Shown piece by piece: positions 9,272 to 18,582 of a DNA stretch of 64,000 nucleotides (the stretch's first letter is position 1; the number at the start of each line of letters is the position of its first letter). The DNA is from Mesorhizobium escarrei (GTDB lineage Bacteria; Pseudomonadota; Alphaproteobacteria; Rhizobiales; Rhizobiaceae): contig NZ_CAKXZT010000113.1 in NCBI RefSeq assembly GCF_935825525.1, forward strand, positions 62,001 through 126,000. Reading direction: 5' to 3'. The position numbers and the translations under genes are program-made. Under the pieces are notes generated by a model. It did no database searches. It worked only from the letters and a program-made list of their open reading frames with translations, and was not told the origin of the DNA.

Positions 9272-9290
9272 GCGCCTGAGTGGGCGCTTT
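9270..9290. terminator. short hairpin between convergent genes
   Basis: AAGCGCC (9270-9276) pairs with GGCGCTT (9283-9289) around a 6-nt loop and ends in TTT. It begins in the stop codon of the kinase gene and ends at the stop of the convergent permease gene, so it may terminate both transcripts. The T tract is short, as is common in rhizobia. Confidence 0.45.
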
Positions 9291-10279
9291 CAGAGGTTGA
9301 TCCGGGGATCGGCCATCGACTGCCCGATCTCGATGAGCGTGTTGACCAGGATGTACAAGATTCCGAAGACGATGGCGACGCCCAGCACTGCCGGGAGATC
9401 GGCGCTGGCAAAAGCCTGGACCGTGTAAAGGCCCAGACCAGGCCACCCGAAAACGCGCTCGACGACAAGCAAATTGCCGAAGAGAAGGCGGACCTGCAGG
9501 CCGAGCATGGACAATGGGGCCGTGGCGGCATTGCGCAAACCGTGGCGCAACAGCACCTTTGTCTCGCTGAGACCCTTGCCGCGTGCTGTCCGAACATATG
9601 CCTGACTCATAACGTCGTGAAGCGCACCGTTCAGGCTTCGCCCAACCGCGACGCCGATGGGCTGCGCCAGCGCAAGCGCCGGCAAGATCATGTGCAGCAG
9701 CGCGTCGACGCTGACTTCGGGCCGGCCGACCAGTATTCCATCGATGACGTTGAGTCCCGTAGGGCCTGCGAAGTCGCGGTAGGTAAGCCGACCCGCTCCG
9801 GGAAGCCAGTCGAGTTGGAACCAGAAAAAGTAGCTGAGAAGTAAGGCCGACAGAAAGATCGGCGTGGAGCCCACTCCCACCATAGCGAGCCTTATGCCAG
9901 CCGATCCCGGAATCAGGAACTGAAGCGCTGCCATCACGCCGGCGAGCGCCACTCCCAAGGCGATCGACGCCAGTCCGAGTTCAAGCGTAGCGGGAAGAAA
10001 TTGCTGTATGTCGTCAGACACCGGCTGCCGGGTCCTTACCGACGTCCCCAGATCCGCATGTGCGAGGCGCAATAGAAAGCGCCCGTACTGAACGACAGCC
10101 GGGTCGTCCAGTCCGAGCTGCTCGCGCATCGCTTCGACCGTTTCCGGCGGAGCGTTCGGCCCGGCAATGGCCCGCGCTGGATCGGCGGGGATAATGCTTT
10201 GGAGACCGAAAACGATGAAGCTCATCACCAGGAGAACGACGACGGCGCCGACGATGCTTTTGGTGAGATATGTCAGCAT
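9290..10279 (-). CDS. ABC transporter permease, DppB/OppB type
   Basis: A 329-aa inner-membrane permease with six hydrophobic segments. The N-terminal MLTYLTKSIVGAVVVLLVMS and a DPARAIAGPNA segment are typical of DppB-type subunits of peptide/nickel/opine importers. An EAA-like loop reads YVRTARGKGLSETKVLLRHGLRNA and would contact the ATPase. It starts directly after the stop of the DppC-type gene and is the last gene of the operon, an unusual place for the B-type permease. Confidence 0.9.
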   Translation of the reverse strand: MLTYLTKSIVGAVVVLLVMSFIVFGLQSIIPADPARAIAGPNAPPETVEAMREQLGLDDPAVVQYGRFLLRLAHADLGTSVRTRQPVSDDIQQFLPATLELGLASIALGVALAGVMAALQFLIPGSAGIRLAMVGVGSTPIFLSALLLSYFFWFQLDWLPGAGRLTYRDFAGPTGLNVIDGILVGRPEVSVDALLHMILPALALAQPIGVAVGRSLNGALHDVMSQAYVRTARGKGLSETKVLLRHGLRNAATAPLSMLGLQVRLLFGNLLVVERVFGWPGLGLYTVQAFASADLPAVLGVAIVFGILYILVNTLIEIGQSMADPRINL

Positions 10280-11143
10280 CTACGCCCCCCTCAGTGCGGC
10301 GCGAATGCCGTCACCCGCAAGGTTGGCGAGGAGGCAGAGGAGAAAGATGATCGCGGCCGGCAGGATCGGCAGCCACCAATGGACGGTGAGACTGTCGAGG
10401 GTGCGCGACGTCATCGAGCCGAGTTCAGGCGCCGGTGCAGGCAGTCCAAGGCCAAGGAACGACATCAGCGACAACGTCATGATGACGTTGGCGACATCCA
10501 GTGACGCCCCGATGAGCAAGGCCGGGACCACTCCCGGCAACAAGTAACGCAACAGCAGGCGCGGACCGCCGACCCCGGCGATACGCGCCGCCTCGACATG
10601 AGGACGGGCCTTGAGGCGACGAATTTCGTCACGCGAGATGCGCGCGTACCAGGGCCACCAAAAAATGGCCATCGCGATCATCGTGTTGGCAAGCCCGGGG
10701 CCAAGCGAAGCCACGACCGCGAGCGCGATGAGCGTTCCTGGAAGGACTAAGAACAAGTCGACGATCCGCTCGATGACCAGATCGACCTTGGCGCCCATCA
10801 GACCCGAAATCAGTCCGACGAGGGAGCCCACAGTGAGACTGAAGCCAATAACGGCAAGCCCTGGCAGCCACGTATATTGAACGCCGAGGATGACGCGCGA
10901 GAACAGGTCGCGGCCGATCTCGTCGGTGCCGAACCAATGTCCGGCCGAAGGCGGCAGGTAGGCCCCGGCGACGCGCAGTTGTGGGTCGAACGGCGTGATC
11001 CATGGCGCCAGCACGGCCACAACGGTGACGACAGGCACGCCGACAATGCCGACGCTTTCAAGCCAACCGGCACGCCGGAAGAAATCGCGCCAGTTGAACC
11101 GAGGCCGCGCAGGCAGCGTGTCCGGGCTTGGCCGGCTGGTCAT
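10280..11143 (-). CDS. ABC transporter permease, DppC/OppC type
   Basis: A 287-aa permease with an N-terminal cytoplasmic stretch, a first helix near residues 33-50, and the family hallmark HWFGTDEIGRDLFSRVILG (about 88-106), followed by the BPD_transp_1 core with EAARIAGVGG as EAA loop. ATG 11143 overlaps the ATPase stop by 4 nt. It forms the translocation pore with the DppB-type subunit encoded immediately downstream. Confidence 0.9.
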   Translation of the reverse strand: MTSRPSPDTLPARPRFNWRDFFRRAGWLESVGIVGVPVVTVVAVLAPWITPFDPQLRVAGAYLPPSAGHWFGTDEIGRDLFSRVILGVQYTWLPGLAVIGFSLTVGSLVGLISGLMGAKVDLVIERIVDLFLVLPGTLIALAVVASLGPGLANTMIAMAIFWWPWYARISRDEIRRLKARPHVEAARIAGVGGPRLLLRYLLPGVVPALLIGASLDVANVIMTLSLMSFLGLGLPAPAPELGSMTSRTLDSLTVHWWLPILPAAIIFLLCLLANLAGDGIRAALRGA

Positions 11144-12942
11144 CGTCCGCCTCCCGCCTGCAGGCTCGGCATCGCCGCGATGAGAGACCGCGTGTAGGCG
11201 GACTGCGGTGCGGCGATGATGGCATCTGGATCGGCAATCTCAACCAACTCACCATCCTTCAGCACCGCGATACGGTCGGCGATGATCCTGGCGGCCGCCA
11301 GATCGTGGGTGACGAACAGCATGGCCATGTCGAGCCGCCGTCGAAGGTCGCTAAGAAGGTTCAAGGTGGTGGCCGCCAGCGACACGTCCATGGCGCTGAT
11401 TGGCTCATCGCACAGCAGAAGCCTTGGGGGGACGATCACCGCGCGAGCCAAAACCGCGCGCTGGCACTGCCCGACCGACATCTCGGCCGGCAGCGCGTCC
11501 ATCAGGACCGGATCGAGGCCGACCAGCTTTATTGCCTCTCCGACGCGACGGCGACCGTAATCACTGTCCGGCGAAACGGCACGCAGGCGCTCACCGATCT
11601 GCTCGCCGATCGTGAGCCACGGAGTCAGCGACGCCACGGGGTCTTGAAACACGACTTGCGGAGGAAGCTTGTCAAAGCGTGTAACGGTGCCGCTCTCGGG
11701 TACCACGAGCCCGGCAGCAATCCTCAGAAGGGTAGACTTGCCGGCGCCGCTCTCGCCCACCAGGGCCACGCACTCGCCAAGCTTGATCGAGAGGTTGATC
11801 GACCTAAGAATGGGCTGCGGTTGACGCCGCCCCCAAAACGACCGGGCGCCTGTCGGATATGTTTTTCCGACGTTGGACAGCCTCAAGGCGGCGGTTTCCT
11901 GGATCGCCTGGGCCGGCCATGGTTTCGCATCAGCGCGCTGCGCTGAGAGAAATGGCGTTTGTTCGTGGTGAAGGCAGGCGACTGCGCCACCGTGGACGGA
12001 AGCGGGCTCCAGCGGTGGGCGGATTGCCGTGCAATCTGGCTGGGCGATCGGGCAACGTGTTGCGTAAGCGCATGCGTTCTCAACCCTGATGGAGGGCGTG
12101 TGCTCGGACGGGAGCGTGGGAAGCGGGCGCCGTCGATCAGAGTCCAGATCGAATCGAGCGGCGAGAAGGCCGGCGGAATAGGGGTGCGCGGCATTGCGGG
12201 CCACGTCCTGCATGCGGCCCATTTCAACGATGCGTCCGGCGTAGAGAACCAGGATGCGGTCGGCCAGTGAGGCCGCCACAGTCAGATCGTGGGTGACGAA
12301 CAGAATTGCCGTCTGCTGATCGCGGGCGAGAACGCGCAACAGGTCGAGGATCTGCGCCTGCATGGTGACGTCGAGCGCGGTGGTCGGTTCATCGGCGATG
12401 AGCAGCTTCGGTCTTGCCATCATCGCCAGGGCAATAAGCACTCGCTGACGCTGCCCTCCCGACAGCCGATGCGGAAGCGCATCGGCGATGCGGTCCGGGT
12501 CAGGTAGGCCGGTTCGGCTGAGCCAGTCTTCGATCGATCCCTCGGACCTCCCATTGGATTCTCGCATCTGGCGGCGGATCGTCATCGTGGGGTTGAGCGC
12601 GCCCATCGGATCTTGCGAGATGGCGCGGACGAGGTGGCGGCGGGCCGACTGCCAGGTGCGCCTTCCCGCGCCGACAAGCTCGATCCCCGCTAGCCGGATC
12701 GAGCCTGCAATCTGCGGCAGGTATTCGTGCGGCAAGAGCCCCTGAAGCGTCAGCCCGATGCTTGTCTTGCCGGAACCGCTTTCGCCGACCAGCGCGATGA
12801 TCTCGCCCGGAAACATGTCGAAACTAATGCCATCGAGGACGCGGGAGGGACGGCCTTCGCGGCTGAGAATGACCGAGAGGTCTTTGACGGAGAGGACGGA
12901 TTCGGTCACGGGTTCGGACGTTCGGTGCGAAAGCTTGACCAT
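11140..12942 (-). CDS. fused double ABC ATPase (DppD-DppF type)
   Basis: About 600 aa from ATG 12942 (an in-frame start at 13056 would run into the binding-protein gene). Two nucleotide-binding domains lie in one chain, as in YejF or GsiA. The N-terminal half has Walker A GESGSGKT, signature LSGGQRQR and Walker B LLIADEPTTALD, followed by an oligopeptide-type Cys-containing linker (CAYATRCPIAQPDC). The C-terminal half has Walker A GESGAGKS, an altered signature MSVGQCQRA and Walker B LLLCDEPISAMD. The changed second signature may make the two sites unequal. It energises import through the downstream permeases. Confidence 0.9.
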   Translation of the reverse strand: MVKLSHRTSEPVTESVLSVKDLSVILSREGRPSRVLDGISFDMFPGEIIALVGESGSGKTSIGLTLQGLLPHEYLPQIAGSIRLAGIELVGAGRRTWQSARRHLVRAISQDPMGALNPTMTIRRQMRESNGRSEGSIEDWLSRTGLPDPDRIADALPHRLSGGQRQRVLIALAMMARPKLLIADEPTTALDVTMQAQILDLLRVLARDQQTAILFVTHDLTVAASLADRILVLYAGRIVEMGRMQDVARNAAHPYSAGLLAARFDLDSDRRRPLPTLPSEHTPSIRVENACAYATRCPIAQPDCTAIRPPLEPASVHGGAVACLHHEQTPFLSAQRADAKPWPAQAIQETAALRLSNVGKTYPTGARSFWGRRQPQPILRSINLSIKLGECVALVGESGAGKSTLLRIAAGLVVPESGTVTRFDKLPPQVVFQDPVASLTPWLTIGEQIGERLRAVSPDSDYGRRRVGEAIKLVGLDPVLMDALPAEMSVGQCQRAVLARAVIVPPRLLLCDEPISAMDVSLAATTLNLLSDLRRRLDMAMLFVTHDLAAARIIADRIAVLKDGELVEIADPDAIIAAPQSAYTRSLIAAMPSLQAGGGR

Positions 12943-12991
12943 CTGCGATACGAGCCTGACCAGCTTCCGGAATGAACCGGATGGCCGGAGT

Positions 12992-14548
12992 TTAGGGTCC
13001 CCAGCGAACGGTGGCGAAGTCGATGTTGCCGGGTGGGTACACGGGGCGGAGTCCAAGGTCCTTCAGACCTTTGGCGTGGACAACCACATCGTTGACGTCG
13101 ACAAGCGGGATGACGATGCCGGCATCGAAATACATCTGCCCCGCTCTCTCGTAGAGAGCGTCGCGTTCTTTGACGTCGGTCACCTGCCCGGCCTGGTCCA
13201 CGATGGCATCGGCTTGCGCCAGCGCCCGCCCAAAAAAGTTGAGGGGAGCGTCTTTTGTGAAGAACGCCTTGGCCTGGCTATCCGGGTGAGCGGCGTCCGG
13301 GCCCGCGATCGTGAGCAGCAAATCGGGAGGTTTTGGGTCGTCCTTCAAGGTGTAAGCAGCGCCGGAAGGCAGCACGTAAGCCGTTGCCTTTACGCCGATC
13401 AACGCCAGTTGCGCTATCATCAGGTCGGCGATGCGGCTGTAGCTCGGGGCCGCGCTATGGAGGCCAATGACCAAATTGACTGCGCCATGTTTGGCGATCG
13501 CGGCTTTCGCTGCCTCGAAGTCGGTCGGGAACCGGATCGGATTCACTGGGTCGAGCATCACGTTCGGATAAACCGACTTCGACGGGCTTGCGAACTCTCT
13601 AAAGGCGTCTTTGACCCACAGCGCCGGGTTGATGGCTGTCAAAACGGCCTTGCGGACCTCCGCGTCGTCGAGCGGCGAGTTCGGCCTGACGAAGAGATCG
13701 TACGGTATCATGCTCGGGGCGGCAGTGATCTCCAGCCCCCACGGCAGGCTGGCGAGTTGCGCGAACGGATAGTTGATCGGCACGGCATCGATCGCACCCG
13801 CCTGCAATTGAAGTATCTGTTGGCTGATATCGGGCACGACCGAAATCTGGATCTGCCGGAAGAACGGTTTGTCGCCCCAATAGTCGTCGTTGCGTTCGAG
13901 CACATAGCGCTGACCGCGTCTGAATTCAGCCAGTTTGAATGGACCCGTGCCGACCGCATGCTCATTGAGCCAGGTCGTCGCGAAGTCGCCGTTGTCATGC
14001 TCGGCGAGCGCTGTGGGGCTGACGACCTTGGGTCCCCACGGACTGGAAAGGGCATCGAGGAGCGAAGCCTGAGGGTGGCCCAGCGTGAGCACGACCGTCG
14101 AATCGTCGGGCGCCCTCATGTCCTTCACGTTGGCCAGGAAGTAGCTCAGGATCAGTCCACGATCGCGGCGGCGTTCGAACGACTTTATGACCGCCGCCGC
14201 ATCGAATGGCGTGCCATCATGGAACTTGACACCGTCGACCAGGTGAAAGGTGTAAGTCAGCCCGTCGTCCGAGATCTCCCAGCTCTTGGCGAGCAGACCA
14301 ACGATCCTGGTCGAATACGGCTCGTATTCGACCAGACCCTCGTAGACATTGTTGATTGCGCTCATCGCGCCGGTCTCAAATCCGTTGTCCGGATCGAATG
14401 TGCCGATGTCGGCCACATACGGTGTGCGCAGCACCTCTTGCGCGTAGACCGGCGCAATCCAGACCAGCAAACCGAGAGCGAGTCCTAGCATGCGCGGCCC
14501 GAAGCTGAGCTTGTAAGATCGTTCGGTCCGGTGCGCATAAATCTGCAT
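12992..14548 (-). CDS. ABC transporter substrate-binding protein, family 5 (DppA/OppA-like)
   Basis: 518 aa from ATG 14548, with a signal peptide (hydrophobic core MLGLALGLLVWIAPVYA, about 20-36). The mature protein shows SBP_bac_5 features: INNVYEGLVEYEP, SWEISDDGLTYTFHLVDGVKFHDGTPFDA (split here only by reading), the HAVGTGPFKL motif and YWGDKPFF. Such proteins bind peptides, opines, nickel chelates or other small ligands; the ligand cannot be told. It is the first gene of the operon SBP, fused ATPase, C-type permease, B-type permease; the more usual order places the permeases before the ATPase. Confidence 0.9.
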   Translation of the reverse strand: MQIYAHRTERSYKLSFGPRMLGLALGLLVWIAPVYAQEVLRTPYVADIGTFDPDNGFETGAMSAINNVYEGLVEYEPYSTRIVGLLAKSWEISDDGLTYTFHLVDGVKFHDGTPFDAAAVIKSFERRRDRGLILSYFLANVKDMRAPDDSTVVLTLGHPQASLLDALSSPWGPKVVSPTALAEHDNGDFATTWLNEHAVGTGPFKLAEFRRGQRYVLERNDDYWGDKPFFRQIQISVVPDISQQILQLQAGAIDAVPINYPFAQLASLPWGLEITAAPSMIPYDLFVRPNSPLDDAEVRKAVLTAINPALWVKDAFREFASPSKSVYPNVMLDPVNPIRFPTDFEAAKAAIAKHGAVNLVIGLHSAAPSYSRIADLMIAQLALIGVKATAYVLPSGAAYTLKDDPKPPDLLLTIAGPDAAHPDSQAKAFFTKDAPLNFFGRALAQADAIVDQAGQVTDVKERDALYERAGQMYFDAGIVIPLVDVNDVVVHAKGLKDLGLRPVYPPGNIDFATVRWGP

Positions 14549-15050
14549 GAAGGATTCCCGTTGGCCTGGTACTTCACTAGGGACTGCAGGAAGGCCACCC
14601 GCAGTCAATTCTTGGCCAACGAGGCATTTAACACTCTTGTCCAACCCAGCGTCCCACCGATGCCGTCAAGATCTTCACGCTGCGCTCGGCATAGATGCAG
14701 ACACCCAGACATTATGGCCATGATACGTCAGTCTGACGATCGCGGTCTACGAGCATCAAGCAGAGGTTACCCTATCCCCAAGGTATAGATCATGGCCGCG
14801 CCGGATAGGCATGTGGACCTTGCAGGCGCGGATTCACACAGAACGCGTTGCAACTGCAATATCGATCCGGCAGGACGGCAAAACGATTGGCGGGCAAGTG
14901 CCCGTCCGACCCGCAACTTCTCGCGGCCGTGATCCGCCCGCGCGCACCGGCAGGAGGCTCACAGCCACAACGAGATCTCGCATAGAACGAAGACGGGAAA
15001 ATCGGAGCCGGACGCCACATCTGCCGCTACATGTTCGGCGTCAGCGCCAA
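14549..15050. other. intergenic region without recognisable gene
   Basis: This stretch lies upstream of the ABC operon and downstream of a hydrolase remnant. Only Arg-rich chance frames cover it. It should contain the promoter of the ABC operon, but I see no clear -35/-10 pair with proper spacing. Confidence 0.4.
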
Positions 15051-15290
15051 TCAACGCCAGGCCTGCTGGACGTCCAATATTCGCCAGAAAGGGCGTTTGA
15101 TTTCGACGAGTTGGCGACGGGGATCGCCGGCCTTCACTCTGTCGCGGATGAGCGCAACCAAGTCCGCCTTGACAGCCGGATCCGACAAGAAATAGCTATG
15201 GCCGATGAAGCCGCCGCCGCCAGAAAACTCGATGAAATCGACCAGCCCTCCCATCTGAGACCCTGCCCATTTGGACGCCGCCTCGCTTCT
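15051..15290 (-). pseudogene. C-terminal remnant of an alpha/beta hydrolase
   Basis: The last 80 or so residues of a minus-strand frame read like the end of an alpha/beta hydrolase. They contain the GHSYFLSDPAVKADLVALI pattern that carries the late catalytic-His region in such esterases, and a terminal PFWRIL. Upstream the sequence breaks into other frames, and neither a nucleophile elbow nor an N-terminal half is present. It is a degraded gene fragment in the accessory region. Confidence 0.5.
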
Positions 15291-15794
15291 GTCCTCGGCG
15301 CGACACTCGTCATGGCAGGTATTTTCTATGCAATCCGGGATAGGGCCGGATGACATACCCTCCGCGCGCAGCCTGAGCGCACCGTACGTCCGCTTCCGCA
15401 CTTCGACGGCCGAAAGCTGTCAGTCCGAAATCGGCCCACTATGCTCTCGAGCAGCAATGCGCCGCATGTCGGCCGCAATGACGTTGATTGCGGTTTCCCA
15501 AAAGCAGACATCTGAATGCGGCATCGCGTTGGACGCGTTGCCCCAGGACCGGACCTTGCCAATCATGTCATGCCGCGCACGTCGCGTCTCGACCCTGCCG
15601 ACCTCCCTAGGGCCTGAGCACGGGCAAATGCTGAACCCAAACGGTTTTCCGGATACGCATCGTAACCTCCGTTGGCGCGGACAAAGGCAGCATGAACCAT
15701 GTCCAGCCCTCGGTTGCTCCAAACTCCGACCCTGCTATTGTGTGCGAGTTCGACTCCAGACAGAGCCGTTACCCATCAGAGGGGGTCACCCGAA
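15291..15794. other. intergenic region with degraded coding traces
   Basis: I find no intact gene. A minus-strand frame at 15420-15722 has a coherent-looking tail (NAMPHSDVCFWETAINVIAA) but no family I can name; it may be another gene fragment. Confidence 0.3.
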
Positions 15795-15890
15795 ATGACT
15801 GAGGAGGCAGTGCAGCGTCGTTTGACCGCCATCCTCGCTGCCGATGTGGTCGGGCACAGCCGGCTCATGGGTTTCGATGTGGGCGGATGA
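15795..15890 (+). pseudogene. N-terminal stub of a class III adenylate cyclase
   Basis: A 31-codon frame begins MTEEAVQRRLTAILAADVVG and continues HSRLMG before ending at TGA 15890. This is the standard start of the large rhizobial family of class III cyclases (usually ...ADVVGYSRLMG). Everything after the first metal-binding segment is missing. The stop is 12 nt before the start of the AmiC-like gene, so the stub may now serve as a translated leader. A remnant of a second cyclase directly ahead of a cyclase operon suggests recombination within this gene family. Confidence 0.6.
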
Positions 15891-15902
15891 GAGGTATCTG
15901 CT

Positions 15903-17042
15903 ATGGCGCAAGCGTCCATCAAAGTCGGCATAATCGCGGAAGAGACAGGGGCACTTTCGTTCATGGGCCGCGCCAACGCCAACGTGGCAAGGATGGTGAT
16001 TGACGAGATCAACGCCAACGGCGGCCTGCTGGGGCGGAAGATCGAGCTCTATCTCGAGGACGGCGCAACGACCGACGCTGTCGCGGAGGCCAAGGCGGCC
16101 AAGCTTGTGGCGCAGGACAAGGTGGATGTGATCTTCGGCGGCATCTACAGCTCCACGCGGCAGGCCATCAAAGGCCCCGCCGTCGTGAAGGGCAGGACGC
16201 TTTACATCTACCCCGAGCAATACGAAGGCCAGGAATGCGACCCACTGATTTTCTGCACCGGCCCAGTGCCGGCGCAGCAGCTCGACCCGCTCATTCCCTG
16301 GCTGATGCGCAAGACCGGGGCCAGGACATTCTACCTACCGTCCGCAGACTACATCTGGCCGCACGTGATGAACGAGAGGGTCCGCCAGCTCGTCAACGCC
16401 GAAGGTGGCAGCATCGTCGGCGAGGAATACCATCCGCTCGATCACATGGAATACGGCGAAACGGTTGAGAGGATCATGTCCAGCGGAGCCGAGGTGGTGT
16501 TCAATACCATCGTTCCGCCTGGGGTCGTGCCATTTTTCGCGCAACTCCATGACGCTGGCTTCCAGAGCCGCGGCGGGCGGCTAATCTGCACCTATTTCGA
16601 CGAAAACCTGCTCGGCCTGCTGCCGCCGCCGCATGTGGAAGGCCTCTATGGCTGCCTCGACTACTACCAGAACGTCAGCGATCCCTTCAGCAAGACGCTG
16701 CTTCGCGCGTACGACGACCACTATCGCGGCAACGAGCAGTTCACGGGCGGCAGCGCTTGCTCGGGCCTCTACAGAGGGATGAAGCTCTGGGCGGCGGCCG
16801 TGAACGAGGCCAACTCGCTCCGCCAGGAGGACGTCATCGCGGCCCTCGATCACGCAAGGATCGTCGAAGGGCCGGGCGGTCCCGCAGAAATGGTTCCTGG
16901 CCAGCACCACGTCCGCATGAACATGTATATCGCCCAGGCGCAGAACGGCCGTTTCGAGATCGTCGAGAGCCTGGGGGCCATCGACCCGGACGAGGCGACG
17001 GTACCGTCCGCCACGGAGTTCGGCCGGGGGCCGATAGCGTAG
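15903..17042 (+). CDS. AmiC/UrtA-like ligand-binding protein lacking a signal peptide
   Basis: A 379-aa type I periplasmic-binding-fold protein (Peripla_BP_5/6). It begins MAQASIKVGIIAEETGALSF with the first beta strand almost at residue 1, so no export signal is present. A GAGAGG ribosome-binding site precedes ATG 15903. Segments such as GGIYSSTRQAIKG, YPEQYEGQECDPLIFCTGPV and PSADYIWPHVMNERVRQL resemble AmiC, the cytoplasmic amide sensor of Pseudomonas, as well as urea-binding UrtA. No permease or ATPase lies nearby. The cyclase gene follows after 26 bp, so I infer a cytoplasmic ligand sensor that controls or partners the cyclase. The ligand (short amide, urea or branched amino acid) is unknown. 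Confidence 0.8.
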   Translation: MAQASIKVGIIAEETGALSFMGRANANVARMVIDEINANGGLLGRKIELYLEDGATTDAVAEAKAAKLVAQDKVDVIFGGIYSSTRQAIKGPAVVKGRTLYIYPEQYEGQECDPLIFCTGPVPAQQLDPLIPWLMRKTGARTFYLPSADYIWPHVMNERVRQLVNAEGGSIVGEEYHPLDHMEYGETVERIMSSGAEVVFNTIVPPGVVPFFAQLHDAGFQSRGGRLICTYFDENLLGLLPPPHVEGLYGCLDYYQNVSDPFSKTLLRAYDDHYRGNEQFTGGSACSGLYRGMKLWAAAVNEANSLRQEDVIAALDHARIVEGPGGPAEMVPGQHHVRMNMYIAQAQNGRFEIVESLGAIDPDEATVPSATEFGRGPIA

Positions 17043-17068
17043 TCAGTCCGTCAGGTAGGGTGCATGAG

Positions 17069-18574
17069 ATGAGTGTCCTGTCTCCGGTGAACGATAGTGT
17101 CCTGAGTGAGCGCCTCCGCGCACTCGGATCGGCAAGAGACTGGGTACCAAACGCTCTGCCGGAGCTCGAACGCTTCATCCGCACTGCCGATGATTATGAT
17201 CTCTTTCGCGTCAACCCAATCCAATACGGCAGCGCTGTCGACCTTTCCGAGGCGGGCGCAATAGAGTTGTTCGTGCATGCCGCCAAGGCGGGCCTGTTCG
17301 AGATGGACTGGCTCCTCATCTGCGCATATTGCCCACAAGTCGCCGGGAGCTTTCGCGAACTGGACCAGGTCCATCCGCGCTTTCAGTGCGCGTTTTGCAA
17401 CGCGATCAACGATGTCGCGCTGGACGACTACATTCAGGTCACCTTTACGATCTCGAGCGGCGTGCGGGACATCAGGTTCCGACATCCCGAAATGCTGTCT
17501 GTCGAGGATTTTTACCTGCGCTACAACTTTTCCAAGGGCTTCATCGCGCCGCATGGGATGACGCACCAGCAACTGGTCGCCGTGCTCTCGCGGGGCTTCG
17601 CCGATATAGAGCCCCACGAGGACCGAAGCTTCGACTTCGACGTCACAGCAGGCCGTTTCGAGGTACTGGATCTGAGCCACAAACTCCTTCTGGTCTTCTT
17701 CGCAGACGGGGAGCCGGCGGAACCTCAACGGACACTGGTCCAGCTCGAGTCGGGCCGCTTCCTCCTGCCTGACCGGTCCACAGCACCAAGAGACATGGTT
17801 CTCGGTGGCGGAAGATTCTCGTTTCGGCAGACAGCCGATCTCAGTCCAGGCAAGCACACAATCCAGATCGAGAACCGGACCGACGATCGCGGTCGCTTCT
17901 GGTTCGTCCAGTATCCCTTCGGTTTCGAGCCTCATCTGGTCGAGTATGAACCGCTTCTCACCGGCAAGCGGTTGCTGCTTACCCCGAGCTTCAGCGAACT
18001 CTACAAGGCGCAGCTTGTGGACGAAGGCGAGAGCCTTCAAGTCTCCGACGTGACTTTTCTTTTCACCGATCTGAAGCAGTCGACTCCCCTGTATGAAGCC
18101 GCGGGCGACGTGAACGCATATTTCCTTGTTCGCCAGCACTTCGAGATACTGAACAAAATCATTCGGGAACGATCCGGCACCATCGTCAAGACGATCGGCG
18201 ACGCGGTCATGGCCGGTTTCGAGCGTCCCCAGGACGCCGTCCGCGCCTCCATCGAGATGATCGAAGAACTGTCGCAATTCAACCGGACCGCTTCGCGTCC
18301 GCTCGGCCTCAAGGTTGGTGTCCACAGGGGGCGGGCGATTGCAGTGACGCTAAACGACCGCATCGACTATTTCGGACACGACGTGAATATCGCGGCACGA
18401 GTGCAAGGCCTAGCCGACGTGAACGAAGTTTGCATCAGTGCAGCGGTGATGGAGGTGCCGGGCGTCGCTGACATCGTCCAATCACGTCCGGTGTCGCGCA
18501 ACTACGAGAACCTCAGGGGCATCGGCCAAAAGATGGAAGTCCATCGCATAGCGATCATGCCGACGCAGACATGA
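17069..18574 (+). CDS. DUF5939-type class III adenylate/guanylate cyclase
   Basis: 501 aa from ATG 17069. Residues 1-300 form a DUF5939-like input region with a zinc-ribbon-like four-cysteine set (C85, C88, C107, C110), linked to a class III cyclase domain (about 325-495). Catalytic residues are readable: metal-binding D334 (FLFTDLKQST) and D378 (KTIGDAVMAGF), K374, and the transition-state pair N440/R444 (HDVNIAARV). It should make cAMP (possibly cGMP) in the cytoplasm. No membrane segment is seen. It is co-directional with the AmiC-like gene, and the two probably form one transcription unit. Confidence 0.85.
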   Translation: MSVLSPVNDSVLSERLRALGSARDWVPNALPELERFIRTADDYDLFRVNPIQYGSAVDLSEAGAIELFVHAAKAGLFEMDWLLICAYCPQVAGSFRELDQVHPRFQCAFCNAINDVALDDYIQVTFTISSGVRDIRFRHPEMLSVEDFYLRYNFSKGFIAPHGMTHQQLVAVLSRGFADIEPHEDRSFDFDVTAGRFEVLDLSHKLLLVFFADGEPAEPQRTLVQLESGRFLLPDRSTAPRDMVLGGGRFSFRQTADLSPGKHTIQIENRTDDRGRFWFVQYPFGFEPHLVEYEPLLTGKRLLLTPSFSELYKAQLVDEGESLQVSDVTFLFTDLKQSTPLYEAAGDVNAYFLVRQHFEILNKIIRERSGTIVKTIGDAVMAGFERPQDAVRASIEMIEELSQFNRTASRPLGLKVGVHRGRAIAVTLNDRIDYFGHDVNIAARVQGLADVNEVCISAAVMEVPGVADIVQSRPVSRNYENLRGIGQKMEVHRIAIMPTQT

Positions 18575-18582
18575 CCGCGATG

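Noticed and set aside
14811..15353. Plus-strand 180-codon frame
   Set aside because: Arg-rich composition; the opposite strand carries a recognisable hydrolase C-terminus here.
16757..17068. N-terminal extension of the cyclase gene
   Set aside because: It overlaps the AmiC-like gene in another frame and has shadow-like composition; ATG 17069 fits the family start.
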